Positions 24,738 to 33,324 of a DNA stretch of 64,000 nt are shown one piece after another; within the stretch, counting starts at the first letter, position 1; each line of letters begins with the position of its first letter. The stretch is from Brevibacillus sp042683565. GTDB taxonomy: Bacteria; Bacillota; Bacilli; Brevibacillales; Brevibacillaceae. A program made the translations under genes and the position numbers. The DNA lies in NCBI RefSeq assembly GCF_042683565.1, contig NZ_JBHUJW010000005.1, positions 61,884 to 125,883 on the forward strand, in the 5' to 3' direction. Under the pieces are notes generated by a model that was not told the DNA's origin, made no database searches, and saw only the letters and a program-made list of their open reading frames with translations.

Positions 24738-26015
24738 TTAGGTCAGCCATTTCAGCGGCACGGTCACGAGCGACGGGAACAGGATCAACAGGATCAGGAT
24801 AATGACCTCCACGAGCAGGAACGGCCAGACCCCTTTCATGATGTCCTCCATGCTGATTTTCCCGACGCCGCACGCCACGTTGAGCACGGTCCCGACCGGC
24901 GGCGTCAATAGGCCGATACAGTTGTTCAAGATAAACAGGACGCCAAAGTAGATCGGATCGATCCCGGCCTTGGTGATGATCGGCATCAGAACCGGCGTCA
25001 TGATCAAAATCGTCGGGGTCAAATCCATCGCGGTGCCGACCAAAAGGACGATCGCATTGATCACGATCAAAAGCAGCAGCGGACTTTCCACGAGCGGCCC
25101 CAAAAACTCAGTCAAAGTCGCCGGGATGTTCGCCACCGTAATCAGCCAGGCGGATACCATCGCAGCCGCGGCGAGGAACATGACGATGCTCGTCGTTTTG
25201 GCCGACACGACCAGGATGTGGTACAGGTCTTTGATCTTCAGCTCGCGATAGACTGCAAGTCCGATGAACAGCGCGTAAAACGCAGCGACCACGGCTGCCT
25301 CGGTCGGCGTGAACACCCCGCCGCGCAAGCCGACGATGATGATGAGGGGCAAAAGCAGCGCCCAGACGGCTCCCCGCGTCGCCTCCCAAATCTCCTTGAG
25401 CGATTTGCGCGGGTACGCTTCGTAGTTGCCTTTTCGCGTGATGATCGCCCACGTGACGATCAAGCCCACCCCGATCAACAACCCGGGAAAAATACCAGCC
25501 ATGAACAGCTTGGTAATGGACAGGCCGCTGGTGACGCCGAAGATGATCATGGGAATGCTGGGAGGGATGATCGGAGCAATAATTCCTCCCGCCGCGATCA
25601 GACCAGTAGAGCGGTTCCGGTCGTAACCCGCTTTCACCATCATCGGGATCAAAATCGCCCCGAGCGCCGCGGTATCCGCCACAGCCGAACCGGACAGGCC
25701 AGCGAACAGAATGCTGCCGAGAATGGCGACGTAGCCAAGACCGCCGCGGATGTGACCGACGATCGCCAGAGCAAACGCGATAATGCGCTTGGAGATTCCC
25801 CCGGCATTCATCAATTCACCGGCGAGGATAAAAAAGGGAATCGCCATCAGCGGAAAGTTGTCTGCCCCGCTGATCAGGTTTTGCGCGATGATCTGGCTGT
25901 CGAAGATGTCCATGTACACCATCAGGGCGACACCGCTGAACAGCAGGGCGAATGCGATGGGCATGCCAAGCGCCATGACGCCCAAAAGCGAGCCGACAAA
26001 GATTCCAAGCGTCAT
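24738..26015 (-). CDS. dctM: TRAP transporter large membrane subunit
   Basis: A 425-residue polytopic protein (about 12 hydrophobic segments) of the DctM family. Recognisable parts are GMPIAFALLFSGVALMVYMD near the N-terminus, SGSAVADTAALGAILIPMMV, AGYDRNRSTGLIAAGGIIAP and IIPPSIPMIIFGV, and the C-terminal NNCIGLLTPPVGTVLNVACG. This subunit forms the sodium-coupled transport path. Its ATG directly follows the DctQ stop (TAGATG), so the two are coupled. It works with DctQ and one or both DctP lipoproteins of the operon. Confidence 0.95.
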   Translation of the reverse strand: MTLGIFVGSLLGVMALGMPIAFALLFSGVALMVYMDIFDSQIIAQNLISGADNFPLMAIPFFILAGELMNAGGISKRIIAFALAIVGHIRGGLGYVAILGSILFAGLSGSAVADTAALGAILIPMMVKAGYDRNRSTGLIAAGGIIAPIIPPSIPMIIFGVTSGLSITKLFMAGIFPGLLIGVGLIVTWAIITRKGNYEAYPRKSLKEIWEATRGAVWALLLPLIIIVGLRGGVFTPTEAAVVAAFYALFIGLAVYRELKIKDLYHILVVSAKTTSIVMFLAAAAMVSAWLITVANIPATLTEFLGPLVESPLLLLIVINAIVLLVGTAMDLTPTILIMTPVLMPIITKAGIDPIYFGVLFILNNCIGLLTPPVGTVLNVACGVGKISMEDIMKGVWPFLLVEVIILILLILFPSLVTVPLKWLT

Positions 26016-26573
26016 CTACCTGCCCCCCCCCTGAGCGGCCTGTTGCTGCTCGATTGACGCCAGCATTTCATCCTCCGATTCCTTCATCCGGATGAACTCG
26101 TCCACGGATTCCTTGCCAAAGAGCACGCGGTACAGGTTGGAGACGACCACAATCGCCATGCAAATGCTCATCACAATGCCGATGCCGTACACGTAGCCGA
26201 GCGGCAAGCCTGTCGCCGGCGCCTTGCTGTCGATATTGATCAAGGTCATCTTCCAGCTGCCGTCGAGAACCAGCCACAGCACGTACAGGATGAGTCCGTT
26301 GGTGATAACAAACACGACTTTCTTCATCAGCGGCGACAGCCTTTTCACGAACATGTCTACCCCGAGATGCTCATTGTCTTTCAGCGCCCCGATGGCTCCC
26401 AGGAAAATGAGCCAGATAAACAGAAAGCGCGACATTTCTTCCGACCACGTAATCCCGGAATTGAACAAGTAGCGCAGAACGACGTTGCCGAACACGAGAA
26501 TCGCCATGATGGCCAGCGAGACCGCCATGACCACATCCAGCAACGAACTGAGGGATTTGGATACTTTTCCCAT
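26016..26573 (-). CDS. dctQ: TRAP transporter small membrane subunit
   Basis: A 185-residue protein with four hydrophobic helices and the DctQ signature (FGNVVLRYLFNSGITWSEEM, then RFLFIWLIFLGAIGALKDNE, then HLGVDMFV). The C-terminal charged tail is longer than usual and ends in a glutamine-rich stretch. SD AAGGAGG precedes ATG 26573. It lies between DctP1 and DctM, the canonical P-Q-M order. Confidence 0.95.
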   Translation of the reverse strand: MGKVSKSLSSLLDVVMAVSLAIMAILVFGNVVLRYLFNSGITWSEEMSRFLFIWLIFLGAIGALKDNEHLGVDMFVKRLSPLMKKVVFVITNGLILYVLWLVLDGSWKMTLINIDSKAPATGLPLGYVYGIGIVMSICMAIVVVSNLYRVLFGKESVDEFIRMKESEDEMLASIEQQQAAQGGGR

Positions 26574-26597
26574 CGCGCCGCTTCACCTCCTTGTGTG

Positions 26598-27650
26598 TTA
26601 ATTGGCTTCGGCTTTGATCTTCTCTACCATTTCCTTTGCCCATGGATACGTCTGGTAGATTTCGTCATAAAGCGGTTGTACAGCATCCTCCATCGCTTTT
26701 CGGAACGACTCGTCTGGCGTGGTGAACTGGATGCCTTTCTCCATGAGGAACTTCTTGTCGTCTTCGTAGCTCTTTTCCAGCAGCTCCCACTCGTAGTCGG
26801 CCGCCGTCTTTGCCGCTTCCTCGAGAATCTTTTGCTGCCCGCTTGTCAGTTGGCTCCACAGCTTGCCGTTGATGATGTACAGATTCGGGCTGAACATGTG
26901 CTTCGATTCCAGCACATCCGACTGGACCTCATACCAGGCAGAAGCCTTGAGCGTGGCAATCGGGTTGTCCTGGCCGTCGACCACCTTTTGTTCCAGCGCC
27001 GTGAACACTTCCGAGATTGGCATCGGCGTGACGTTAGCCCCCAATAGCTGCCCCAGCTTGATGTAATTCGGGATGTTGGGCATTCGGATGCGCAAGCCTT
27101 TGAAGTCGTCGATGCTCTTGATCGGCCGGTTGCTGGAAAACATCCGGAAACCGTTGGCGCTCCAAGCCAGCGCGTGTACGCCGTGCTTTCGCTCCATCTC
27201 GTCGGTCATCTCTTTGCCGATCGGCCCTTCCAGCACTTTTTTGGCGTGCGCGAAGTCTTTGAACAGAAACGGCCACTCTCCTACCGCCATCTTCGGAATG
27301 TCCGACTGCATGATCAGCCCGGGAATGCCCATCTCGATCGTCCCGTTGCGCACGCCGTCGTAAAACTCTTTTTCCGCTCCCAACTGGCTGTTGTCGTAGA
27401 TTTGCACCTGCAGGGAGCCGCCGGACTTTTCTTCCACGATCTTTTTGAATTTCTCCCGCAGCGCGATATTTTGCGGATGATCGGTGGCAAAGTAGTTGGC
27501 GACCTTCAGCACGTGCGGCTTGGCTGCGGTCGGGGCACTGCCGCCCCCGCCAGAGGCCGTGCTGCTGCCGCCCTCTCCGACACAGCCCGCCAAAGCGACG
27601 ATCGTGGTGAGCAAAAAGCCCATCAGACCAGCTACACTCTTCTTTATCAC
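26598..27650 (-). CDS. dctP: TRAP transporter substrate-binding protein (DctP family), first copy
   Basis: A 350-residue lipoprotein with signal region VIKKSVAGLMGFLLTTIVAL and lipobox ALAGCVG. The DctP substrate arginine region is FKGLRIRMPNIPNYIKLGQL, then GANVTPMPISEVFTALEQKV and VDGQDNPIATLKASAWYEVQ. Start codon GTG 27650 is preferred with an upstream G-rich SD; a TTG 15 nt earlier is also in frame. It is the cognate binding protein of the QM pair by position. It differs substantially from the second DctP at 22612, which suggests a different ligand. Confidence 0.9.
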   Translation of the reverse strand: MIKKSVAGLMGFLLTTIVALAGCVGEGGSSTASGGGGSAPTAAKPHVLKVANYFATDHPQNIALREKFKKIVEEKSGGSLQVQIYDNSQLGAEKEFYDGVRNGTIEMGIPGLIMQSDIPKMAVGEWPFLFKDFAHAKKVLEGPIGKEMTDEMERKHGVHALAWSANGFRMFSSNRPIKSIDDFKGLRIRMPNIPNYIKLGQLLGANVTPMPISEVFTALEQKVVDGQDNPIATLKASAWYEVQSDVLESKHMFSPNLYIINGKLWSQLTSGQQKILEEAAKTAADYEWELLEKSYEDDKKFLMEKGIQFTTPDESFRKAMEDAVQPLYDEIYQTYPWAKEMVEKIKAEAN

Positions 27651-27685
27651 CTTGCATGCCCCCAATCTGTTCAGTTTGCTATCGC

Positions 27686-28657
27686 TTAGCGTTTCAGTTC
27701 GGGAATCAGGTCTGGCGGCTCCTGTCCGCTGACGGCTGCGACCAGGTTTTGCGCCGCCCTCATCGCCATGTCAAAACGCGTCTGCTTCGTCGCCGATCCG
27801 ATGTGCGGCAAGGTCACGACGTTCGCCATGCCGAGCAGCGGATTGTCCGGGGAAACGGGTTCCTTGGCAAACACGTCGAGCCCCGCCCCGCGAATGCGCC
27901 CTTCGCGCAGCGCTTCGATCAACGCTTCCTCGTCCACTGTCTTGCCGCGCGACGTGTTGATGAAGATCGCGGACTCCTTCATCAGGGCAAACTGCTCGCG
28001 GCCCATGAAGTGGGTCGTCTCTTCGCTCAGCGGAATCATCAGGACGACGAAATCCGACTGGCGCAAAAGCTCTTCCAGCGGGCGATAGGATACCCCCAGC
28101 CGCTCCTCCGCTTCCGGCTTTGGCCGCCGGTTGTAGTAGAGCACTTCCATCCCGAAGCCGTACTTGCCTCGCCTCGCGATGGCCTCCCCGATCCTGCCCA
28201 TGCCGATGATGCCGAGCGTCTTGTGGTGCACATCCACCCCGAACAGCTGCTCGCCGCTGCCGCGCTCCCACCTGCCTTCCTTCACGTACCGGTCCAGCTC
28301 GGGCACCCGGCGGGCGGCGGACAAAATGAGCGCAAAGGCGAGGTCCGCCACCGTCTCGTCGAGGACGTACGGAGTGTTTGTGCCCAGCACGCCGCGCTCC
28401 TTCATCGCCTTCCAGTCCATGTTGTTGTAGCCGACCGAGATGTTGCTGACCACCTTCAGACGCGGTGCGCACTCGAGCAGTTCGCCGTCGATCCGCCCGC
28501 CAACGGTCAAGAGTCCTTCTGCTCCCTCCAGTTGTTCCAGCAGCTGGGAACGGGAGATCGGGCCTTTTCCTTCCCATTTCCGATACTCGCAATGTTCGGC
28601 GATATACGCCTCTACTTCCGCCGGGATGGCGGTGGAGATGTACACATATGGCTTCAT
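27686..28657 (-). CDS. 2-ketogluconate/glyoxylate reductase-type 2-hydroxyacid dehydrogenase
   Basis: A 323-residue D-isomer 2-hydroxyacid dehydrogenase of the GhrB/2-ketogluconate reductase branch. Visible are KVVSNISVGYNNMDWKAMKE, LGIIGMGRIGEAIARRGKYG followed by YYNRRPK (arginines favour NADPH), FINTSRGKTVDEEALIEAL and the catalytic DVFAKEPVSPDNPL / VTLPHIGSATKQTR. This branch interconverts 2-keto and 2-hydroxy sugar acids or hydroxypyruvate. It is the second gene of the operon after the MFS carrier (21 bp), consistent with processing an imported keto-acid. Confidence 0.85.
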   Translation of the reverse strand: MKPYVYISTAIPAEVEAYIAEHCEYRKWEGKGPISRSQLLEQLEGAEGLLTVGGRIDGELLECAPRLKVVSNISVGYNNMDWKAMKERGVLGTNTPYVLDETVADLAFALILSAARRVPELDRYVKEGRWERGSGEQLFGVDVHHKTLGIIGMGRIGEAIARRGKYGFGMEVLYYNRRPKPEAEERLGVSYRPLEELLRQSDFVVLMIPLSEETTHFMGREQFALMKESAIFINTSRGKTVDEEALIEALREGRIRGAGLDVFAKEPVSPDNPLLGMANVVTLPHIGSATKQTRFDMAMRAAQNLVAAVSGQEPPDLIPELKR

Positions 28658-28678
28658 GTCTTGCCTCCTCTGTCGTTT

Positions 28679-29992
28679 TTACACATGTGGCTCTTCGATT
28701 GGGTGTTTGACGATAAACCAGTAGCAGAGCGCCGCGCATCCGGCGATGATGCCTCCCGAGACAAAGGCGGGCAGGTACGATCCGGTCGTATCGACGATGA
28801 GTCCGGCGACGACCGGCGAGAACGCCCCGCCAAAGTAGCCGCCGAAGTTCTGGATTGAGCTGACCGAAGCGACCAGCGCAGGCGGAGCCACGTCTCCTGC
28901 CATAGCCCACGCGCTTCCGGTTATCGCTGAAATAAAGCCGAGCGCCAGCGTCATAAGTGTAAGCGTTATCACAATTCCCTGTACAAGAGGAATGAGAATG
29001 ACGACGATGGCAGCGCCGATCGCACAAATGCTGATCAGGGAGCGCTTGGCATTGATCGGCGTCGTGATGCCTTTATCCACGAGCTTCTTGGTGATGTAGC
29101 CGCCGCCGATGTTGCCGCAGATGCCGCCGATCCACGGGATGCTTGCGTAAATGCCGAGCTGGGCCAGTGTGATGTGATGCACTTCAACGAGATAGAGCGG
29201 TAGGAAAATGAGGAAGATGTTCCAGATCCAGATCGTGCAGAAAAACCCGAGAATCATGCCCCAGACGCTTCGGTACGTAAACAGCGTCCGCCACCTGATC
29301 TTCGTTTGCGCAAGCCCTTGCTCGGTCCCCGAACCGTCCGCCTGGATGTACGCCCGCTCCTCGCCGGAAAGCTTGCGGCTTTTCTCCGGATTGCGGTAAA
29401 ACGCGATGAAGAGGAGGGCAAACACGATGCCGACAAGCCCGGTGATGTAAAACAGGGAGCGCCACCCGAAGCTGACCAGGATCAGCACGAGAATCGGCGG
29501 AGCGATCGCCGGCCCCCACTTGGAAGACGAATCCCAAAAGCCTGTCGCAAGTCCGCGTTCTTTTTTCGGAAACCAGCTTGCGGTGATCTTGGCCGCCGTC
29601 GGGAAACACGGCGCCTCTCCGACACCGAGCAGCAACCGCGAGGCGATGAACGAGGACATCTTATTGACCGCCCCTGTCATGAACGTGGCGATGCTCCACC
29701 AGATGACCGCGATGGAGTACACCTTCTTCGCTCCGAAGCGGTCAATCAACCACCCGGACGGCAATTGCATCAAGGCGTACGACCAGGAAAACACGGTGCC
29801 GAGCAGCCCGATGTCCGTCTTGGTCAGCCCGAGCTCCTTCATCATTTCCGGCGCTGCGATGGAGAGGTTGGCGCGGTCCAGGTAGTTGATGATTCCCCCG
29901 ATCAAAAGCCAAATGACCACAGTCCAGCGAAAGTTCTTCTTCGTTTCCAGCGGTAAACTTTGTTTTTGCGAAGGTACTGACGGCGTACTCAT
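28679..29992 (-). CDS. MFS transporter, anion:cation symporter (hexuronate/galactonate-type)
   Basis: First gene of the long operon, 437 residues, 12 predicted transmembrane helices. Features are the loop motif GWLIDRFGAKKVYS after helix 2, RLLLGVGEAPCFPTAAKITA with WFPKKERGLATGFWDSSSKW between helices 4 and 5, and IINYLDRANLSIAAPEM in helix 1. These are hallmarks of the ACS family (ExuT, DgoT, GarP), which imports sugar acids with protons. The start is ATG 29992 behind AAAGGAGGA; the frame extends to 30118 without a signal. Expression is probably controlled through the palindrome at 30043 and the cre-like site at 30104. Confidence 0.85.
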   Translation of the reverse strand: MSTPSVPSQKQSLPLETKKNFRWTVVIWLLIGGIINYLDRANLSIAAPEMMKELGLTKTDIGLLGTVFSWSYALMQLPSGWLIDRFGAKKVYSIAVIWWSIATFMTGAVNKMSSFIASRLLLGVGEAPCFPTAAKITASWFPKKERGLATGFWDSSSKWGPAIAPPILVLILVSFGWRSLFYITGLVGIVFALLFIAFYRNPEKSRKLSGEERAYIQADGSGTEQGLAQTKIRWRTLFTYRSVWGMILGFFCTIWIWNIFLIFLPLYLVEVHHITLAQLGIYASIPWIGGICGNIGGGYITKKLVDKGITTPINAKRSLISICAIGAAIVVILIPLVQGIVITLTLMTLALGFISAITGSAWAMAGDVAPPALVASVSSIQNFGGYFGGAFSPVVAGLIVDTTGSYLPAFVSGGIIAGCAALCYWFIVKHPIEEPHV

Positions 29993-30042
29993 AGGATTTC
30001 CTCCTTTGGGCAGATAAGAATGGGATGTTTCTATTTGTTTTA

Positions 30043-30067
30043 CATTATAAAACCGCGTTTTATAATG
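30043..30067 (-). promoter_or_regulatory. 25-bp perfect palindrome, candidate IclR operator of the long operon
   Basis: Arms CATTATAAAAC and GTTTTATAATG around CGC. On the minus strand it overlaps a plausible promoter (TTGAGT, 18 nt, TATAAA) about 50-75 bp before the MFS start codon. The same motif lies at 15291-15315 before the second operon. Confidence 0.65.
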
Positions 30068-30103
30068 ATACTTGAAAAAAGAACTCAATCCCGATGTCTG
30101 ATC

Positions 30104-30117
30104 CGAAAGCGTTGTCA
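30104..30117 (-). promoter_or_regulatory. cre-like site (CcpA catabolite repression)
   Basis: CGAAAGCGTTGTCA matches the cre consensus TGWAANCGNTNWCA at all defined positions except the first. It lies just upstream of the proposed long-operon promoter. CcpA control is an inference from consensus match. Confidence 0.45.
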
Positions 30118-30171
30118 AAACGGTAAAAAGGAGAGGAACGGCGGCGAATGCAAGGAGATAGTCACCTCCAG

Positions 30172-30190
30172 TTGTTTTACATTATAAAAC
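30172..30190 (+). repeat. second copy of a 19-bp direct repeat carrying an operator half-site
   Basis: TTGTTTTACATTATAAAAC occurs exactly at 30035-30053 and again here. The right arm of the palindrome is degenerate in this copy (GTTCTGAAA after TCA, to 30204), so it is a half-site about 137 bp upstream of the main operator. It could be an auxiliary operator or a decayed duplication. Confidence 0.6.
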
Positions 30191-30204
30191 TCAGTTCTGA
30201 AAAA

Positions 30205-30453
30205 ACGTGATTGAAAATACGCACAAACACATCTGGTGCGCAGATGGAATTATCATTCAATTCATTCTTTTCTGTTAACAATTATACTAGCGGTTGTCTG
30301 AAATCATGTCAACGAAAAAAATTCCAGTTTTCTCCTGAAAGATTGCCTGTAATGGGCAGCAAACCGACTGTCTCCACATCCCCACCGCGTCCGGACCGCT
30401 TCCGTCAAAACCGGCCTGGTGTCCGACCGGCTCCTGCTTTGGCATGCAAAAAC
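30205..30453. other. intergenic stretch, nothing recognised
   Basis: Moderately AT-rich then GC-rich spacer between the sugar-acid operon promoter and the terminator of the PAS kinase gene. No credible coding frame or RNA was seen. Confidence 0.4.
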
Positions 30454-30483
30454 GAGCGAGTGGCTCTGCGGCGCGGCTCGCTC
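30454..30483 (-). terminator. intrinsic terminator of the PAS kinase gene
   Basis: On the minus strand a GAGCGAG/CTCGCTC stem is followed by GTTTTTGC. It starts at the stop codon of the histidine kinase. Confidence 0.7.
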
Positions 30484-32248
30484 ATTCATTTTCCAGCGGC
30501 AACAGGACATTGACGGTCGTTCCCTTGCCCCATTCGCTTTCCAGCTGCAATTCGCCCTTGTGATGCCGGATGATTTGCTGGGTGATCATCATGCCGAGAC
30601 CCGTGCCTTTTTCTTTGGTCGTGAAAAACGGATCTCCGATTTTATCCAGCTTGTCCTGGGGAATCCCGCACCCTTCGTCGATAAAGGAGAGGAACAGGTG
30701 CCGATGCTGGCGCTTCGTCACGACCTGCAGCTTGCCGCCGTCATGCATCGATTCGATGCCGTTTTTGATGAGATTGACGAACACCTGCTTCAGCTGGTTC
30801 GCATCGCAATACAGAAGCGGAAGCTGCGGCGCAAGGGACAGCTCGATCTCGACCATGCTCATGTTCGCCTGCGATTCCAGCAGTGTAACGACCTCTCTGA
30901 TGAGCTGGTTGACGCATCTTTGTTCAAAATGCTCCGGCTTCGGCTTGGCGAGGACAAGCAACTCCCCCGAGATCAGTTCGATCCGCTCCAGCTCGCCTTT
31001 CATGATGTCAAAGTAGCTCTGGTCCGCCGTCGGAAACTGATGCTGGAGCAGCTGGGTAAAGCCCTTGAGCGAGGTCAGCGGGTTGCGCACTTCGTGGGCG
31101 ACGGCCGCAGCCAGCTGTCCTACGACCGCCAGCTTGTCCGACTGCCGCAGGATTTCTTCTGACCGCTTTTGCCCGGAGGTGTCCCGCCAGATCGTAAAGT
31201 AGCCGGTCACCTCTCCGTTGACGATGATCGGTATGTTATGGGTGGTGACTTCGATCAGATGGCCGCTTTTATGTGCCAGTTTTTGCGAAACCGTAAAGGG
31301 CACGCCTTCCCTGACGAGCGTATTCCAGATCACGCGGGAATGCTCGTAATCGTCTTCGCTGATCAGGTCACGAAACGACAGCTGCAGCAATTCTTCCTTT
31401 TTGTAGCCCGTCAGACGCTCGAAAGCCGGATTCACTTCCTTGTAGGTGCCAGCCAGGTCAAACGCCGTGACCCCGTCCGAATTGTAGGTCATCAAGGACT
31501 GGTACCTCTGTTGGCTCTCGAGCAAAAGCTGCTCGGTCCGCTTTTGCTCCGTAATGTCCTGCGCGATCCCGCACACCCCGTCGATGGCGCCGTTTACCCG
31601 AATCGGCACGATCATCACCCGCAGCATGACTTGCTGGCCCGTCCGTGTGCGGCATCTCGCCTCGAAGTGCTGCACGGCTCCCCGGGCAGCGCTTTCAAAG
31701 TAGCGCATCGCATGCGGCAAGTCCTCCGGCTCGACATGCATCCGAAAATGCCTGTTTAACAGCTCCGCCCGGGAGTATCCGGTCAGACGCTCCATCGCCG
31801 GATTGACGCTGATGTAACAGCCATTCAAATCCAGGGCGTACATGGCATCCGAATGCTGCAAAAAGAGCGAATGGTAGTATTGCGCTTCGACTGCGTCTGC
31901 CTGCATGCCGGGAGCAGCTTCGCGGAAGAGCGCATAGACTCCTTCTTCCATCGGCAGCGCCTTGACTTCGAGCCACTTCCCGAGACGCGGAGAATATTCG
32001 TTGAATACGACTTCCTTGCCGCTCTCGGCCACTTCGTGCATTTTTTTGTAAAAGAGAGTGTCGGAAAACTTCCAGTGACGGTCATACGCGCTTTTGCCGA
32101 TCAGTTCGTCACGATGGCAGTGAAACAGGAGGCATCCTTTGGCATTCACCGAAATCACGTTCCAATGGCGATCGAAAGCGATATATCCGTCACTGATGTT
32201 ATCCAGAAATTGTTGTTCGTACGGTTTCCAATCTTCCGGCAGTACCAT
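30482..32248 (-). CDS. PAS-domain sensor histidine kinase (sporulation-kinase-like)
   Basis: 588 residues from ATG 32248, chosen because GGGGGAGAG lies 3-5 nt upstream. Three PAS domains in tandem (about 10-110, 120-235 and 250-365) contain the repeated pattern LDNISDGYIAFDRHWN, QHSDAMYALDLNGCYISVNP and YNSDGVTAFDLAGTYKEVNP. The dimerisation helix has the phospho-accepting histidine near residue 385 (AAAVAHEVRNPLTSLKGFTQ), and the ATPase part has NLIKNGIESM, DEGCGIPQDKLDKI and GTGLGMMI. There are no transmembrane segments. This layout is that of KinA/KinE kinases feeding the Spo0 phosphorelay, and no response regulator is adjacent. The signal is unknown. Confidence 0.85.
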   Translation of the reverse strand: MVLPEDWKPYEQQFLDNISDGYIAFDRHWNVISVNAKGCLLFHCHRDELIGKSAYDRHWKFSDTLFYKKMHEVAESGKEVVFNEYSPRLGKWLEVKALPMEEGVYALFREAAPGMQADAVEAQYYHSLFLQHSDAMYALDLNGCYISVNPAMERLTGYSRAELLNRHFRMHVEPEDLPHAMRYFESAARGAVQHFEARCRTRTGQQVMLRVMIVPIRVNGAIDGVCGIAQDITEQKRTEQLLLESQQRYQSLMTYNSDGVTAFDLAGTYKEVNPAFERLTGYKKEELLQLSFRDLISEDDYEHSRVIWNTLVREGVPFTVSQKLAHKSGHLIEVTTHNIPIIVNGEVTGYFTIWRDTSGQKRSEEILRQSDKLAVVGQLAAAVAHEVRNPLTSLKGFTQLLQHQFPTADQSYFDIMKGELERIELISGELLVLAKPKPEHFEQRCVNQLIREVVTLLESQANMSMVEIELSLAPQLPLLYCDANQLKQVFVNLIKNGIESMHDGGKLQVVTKRQHRHLFLSFIDEGCGIPQDKLDKIGDPFFTTKEKGTGLGMMITQQIIRHHKGELQLESEWGKGTTVNVLLPLENE

Positions 32249-32558
32249 TTTCTCTCCCCCCAGGTATTCCGCTTTTTTCTCTATCTTCTCTATTGCGGTT
32301 CCATCATTATGGACTTCTGTAAAATGATGAAAAATCCTCTTTGCGTTCGAGACAGGAAAACTGCTGTCATGATGGACAGCTGCCAATGGCACAAATGCCC
32401 ATCGTGTGCGGAAAAACAGGAGCGAGTCCGAAGCACAGAGACCATTTTGCAAGATCAAGTCTTGTTCATGTGAAGTTTTTCGTTTACAAATAGTTCAGAC
32501 CTTAATCGCCTTGCAACTGCTTACATAAAGATGGGGAATAGAAAGGAGAAAAACCATC
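32249..32558. other. 310-bp intergenic stretch between divergent genes
   Basis: Upstream regions of the PAS kinase (minus) and the DUF3800 gene (plus). A short frame at 32369-32473 contains a CxxC pair but has no start signal. Nothing else is recognised. Confidence 0.35.
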
Positions 32559-33299
32559 TTGGAAAAATATACGCTATTCTTAGATGAAATAGATTCCGGC
32601 GGGCATTTTCACCACTTTTGCTTAGCTGGTGTTGCCATGAAACTGGATGACTACCAGAAGGAAGTGATCCCTGCCGTTGAGCATGTAAAGAGGAAGTACT
32701 TTGAAGGAGATACATCTGTCGTCCTGCATGAAATGGACATTCATCGGCATAAAACGGGAACGCCGTTCAAAGTATTCCAGGATGACAGGAAGATGCAGGA
32801 ATTTTGGGACGACATCAAATCGTTATTTTCCAGCCACAACTTCCATTTATTTGCCGTAGCGATTCATGAAGATCAATTAAAGGCGACTTACCCGACGAAC
32901 AGGGACAAGTATATGATTGCCTTGCAGGTGATTACGGAAAATTACTTGCATTTTCTCGAAAAGGTAGACGGCAGCGGCAATATCTTTATCGAGTCAAGTA
33001 ACCCTCACCCGCATCAAAAAGACGATCAACTACAGTTTCATTTTTACAACCTGAAAGCAAACGGCACCCTTTTTTTCGATCGGAGAACTTTTCAGACGAG
33101 GATCAGCACATTCAATGTCCTTTTGAAATCCGATAACAATATAGGCCTCCAGTTAGCCGATCTCATTCCAAACTCCCTGAACAGACATTTGTCAGGCAAG
33201 GATCAACGAACGCACGGGCTGATTACGATCATTCAGAAGATGGCTTACGATGGATTTATCGGCAGAAAGGACTTGTTTGGCATCAAGATTATCCCTTGA
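32559..33299 (+). CDS. DUF3800 domain protein
   Basis: A 246-residue soluble protein starting at TTG 32559, about 12 nt after GAAAGGAG. The DUF3800 hallmarks are the N-terminal acidic motif YTLFLDEIDSGGHFHHFCLA (most members have DESG) and the C-terminal GLQLADLIPNSLNRHL. A histidine-rich block HEMDIHRHKTG lies near residue 65. The family is uncharacterised, predicted to have an RNase H-like fold, and is frequent in accessory regions. Base composition is lower in GC than neighbours, suggesting separate acquisition. Its stop codon lies inside the -35 element of the promoter for the repeat RNA, so the two units are intimately linked. Function unknown. Confidence 0.85.
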   Translation: MEKYTLFLDEIDSGGHFHHFCLAGVAMKLDDYQKEVIPAVEHVKRKYFEGDTSVVLHEMDIHRHKTGTPFKVFQDDRKMQEFWDDIKSLFSSHNFHLFAVAIHEDQLKATYPTNRDKYMIALQVITENYLHFLEKVDGSGNIFIESSNPHPHQKDDQLQFHFYNLKANGTLFFDRRTFQTRISTFNVLLKSDNNIGLQLADLIPNSLNRHLSGKDQRTHGLITIIQKMAYDGFIGRKDLFGIKIIP

Positions 33300-33324
33300 C
33301 CGGCACAATACAGAAGTGTATAAT
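33296..33324 (+). promoter_or_regulatory. strong sigma-A promoter for the hairpin-repeat RNA
   Basis: TTGACC (33296-33301), a 17-nt spacer and a perfect TATAAT (33319-33324). The -35 box contains the DUF3800 stop codon. Predicted start of transcription is about 33331, at the first base of the repeat array. Confidence 0.8.

Noticed and set aside
30125..30210. 20-codon plus-strand frame after AAAGGAGAGG
   Set aside because: SD spacing is too long and the frame reads through the duplicated operator half-site; regulatory use of this DNA is better supported.
32369..32473. 34-codon frame with a CxxC pair upstream of the DUF3800 gene
   Set aside because: No ribosome binding site and no recognisable fold; kept as intergenic.
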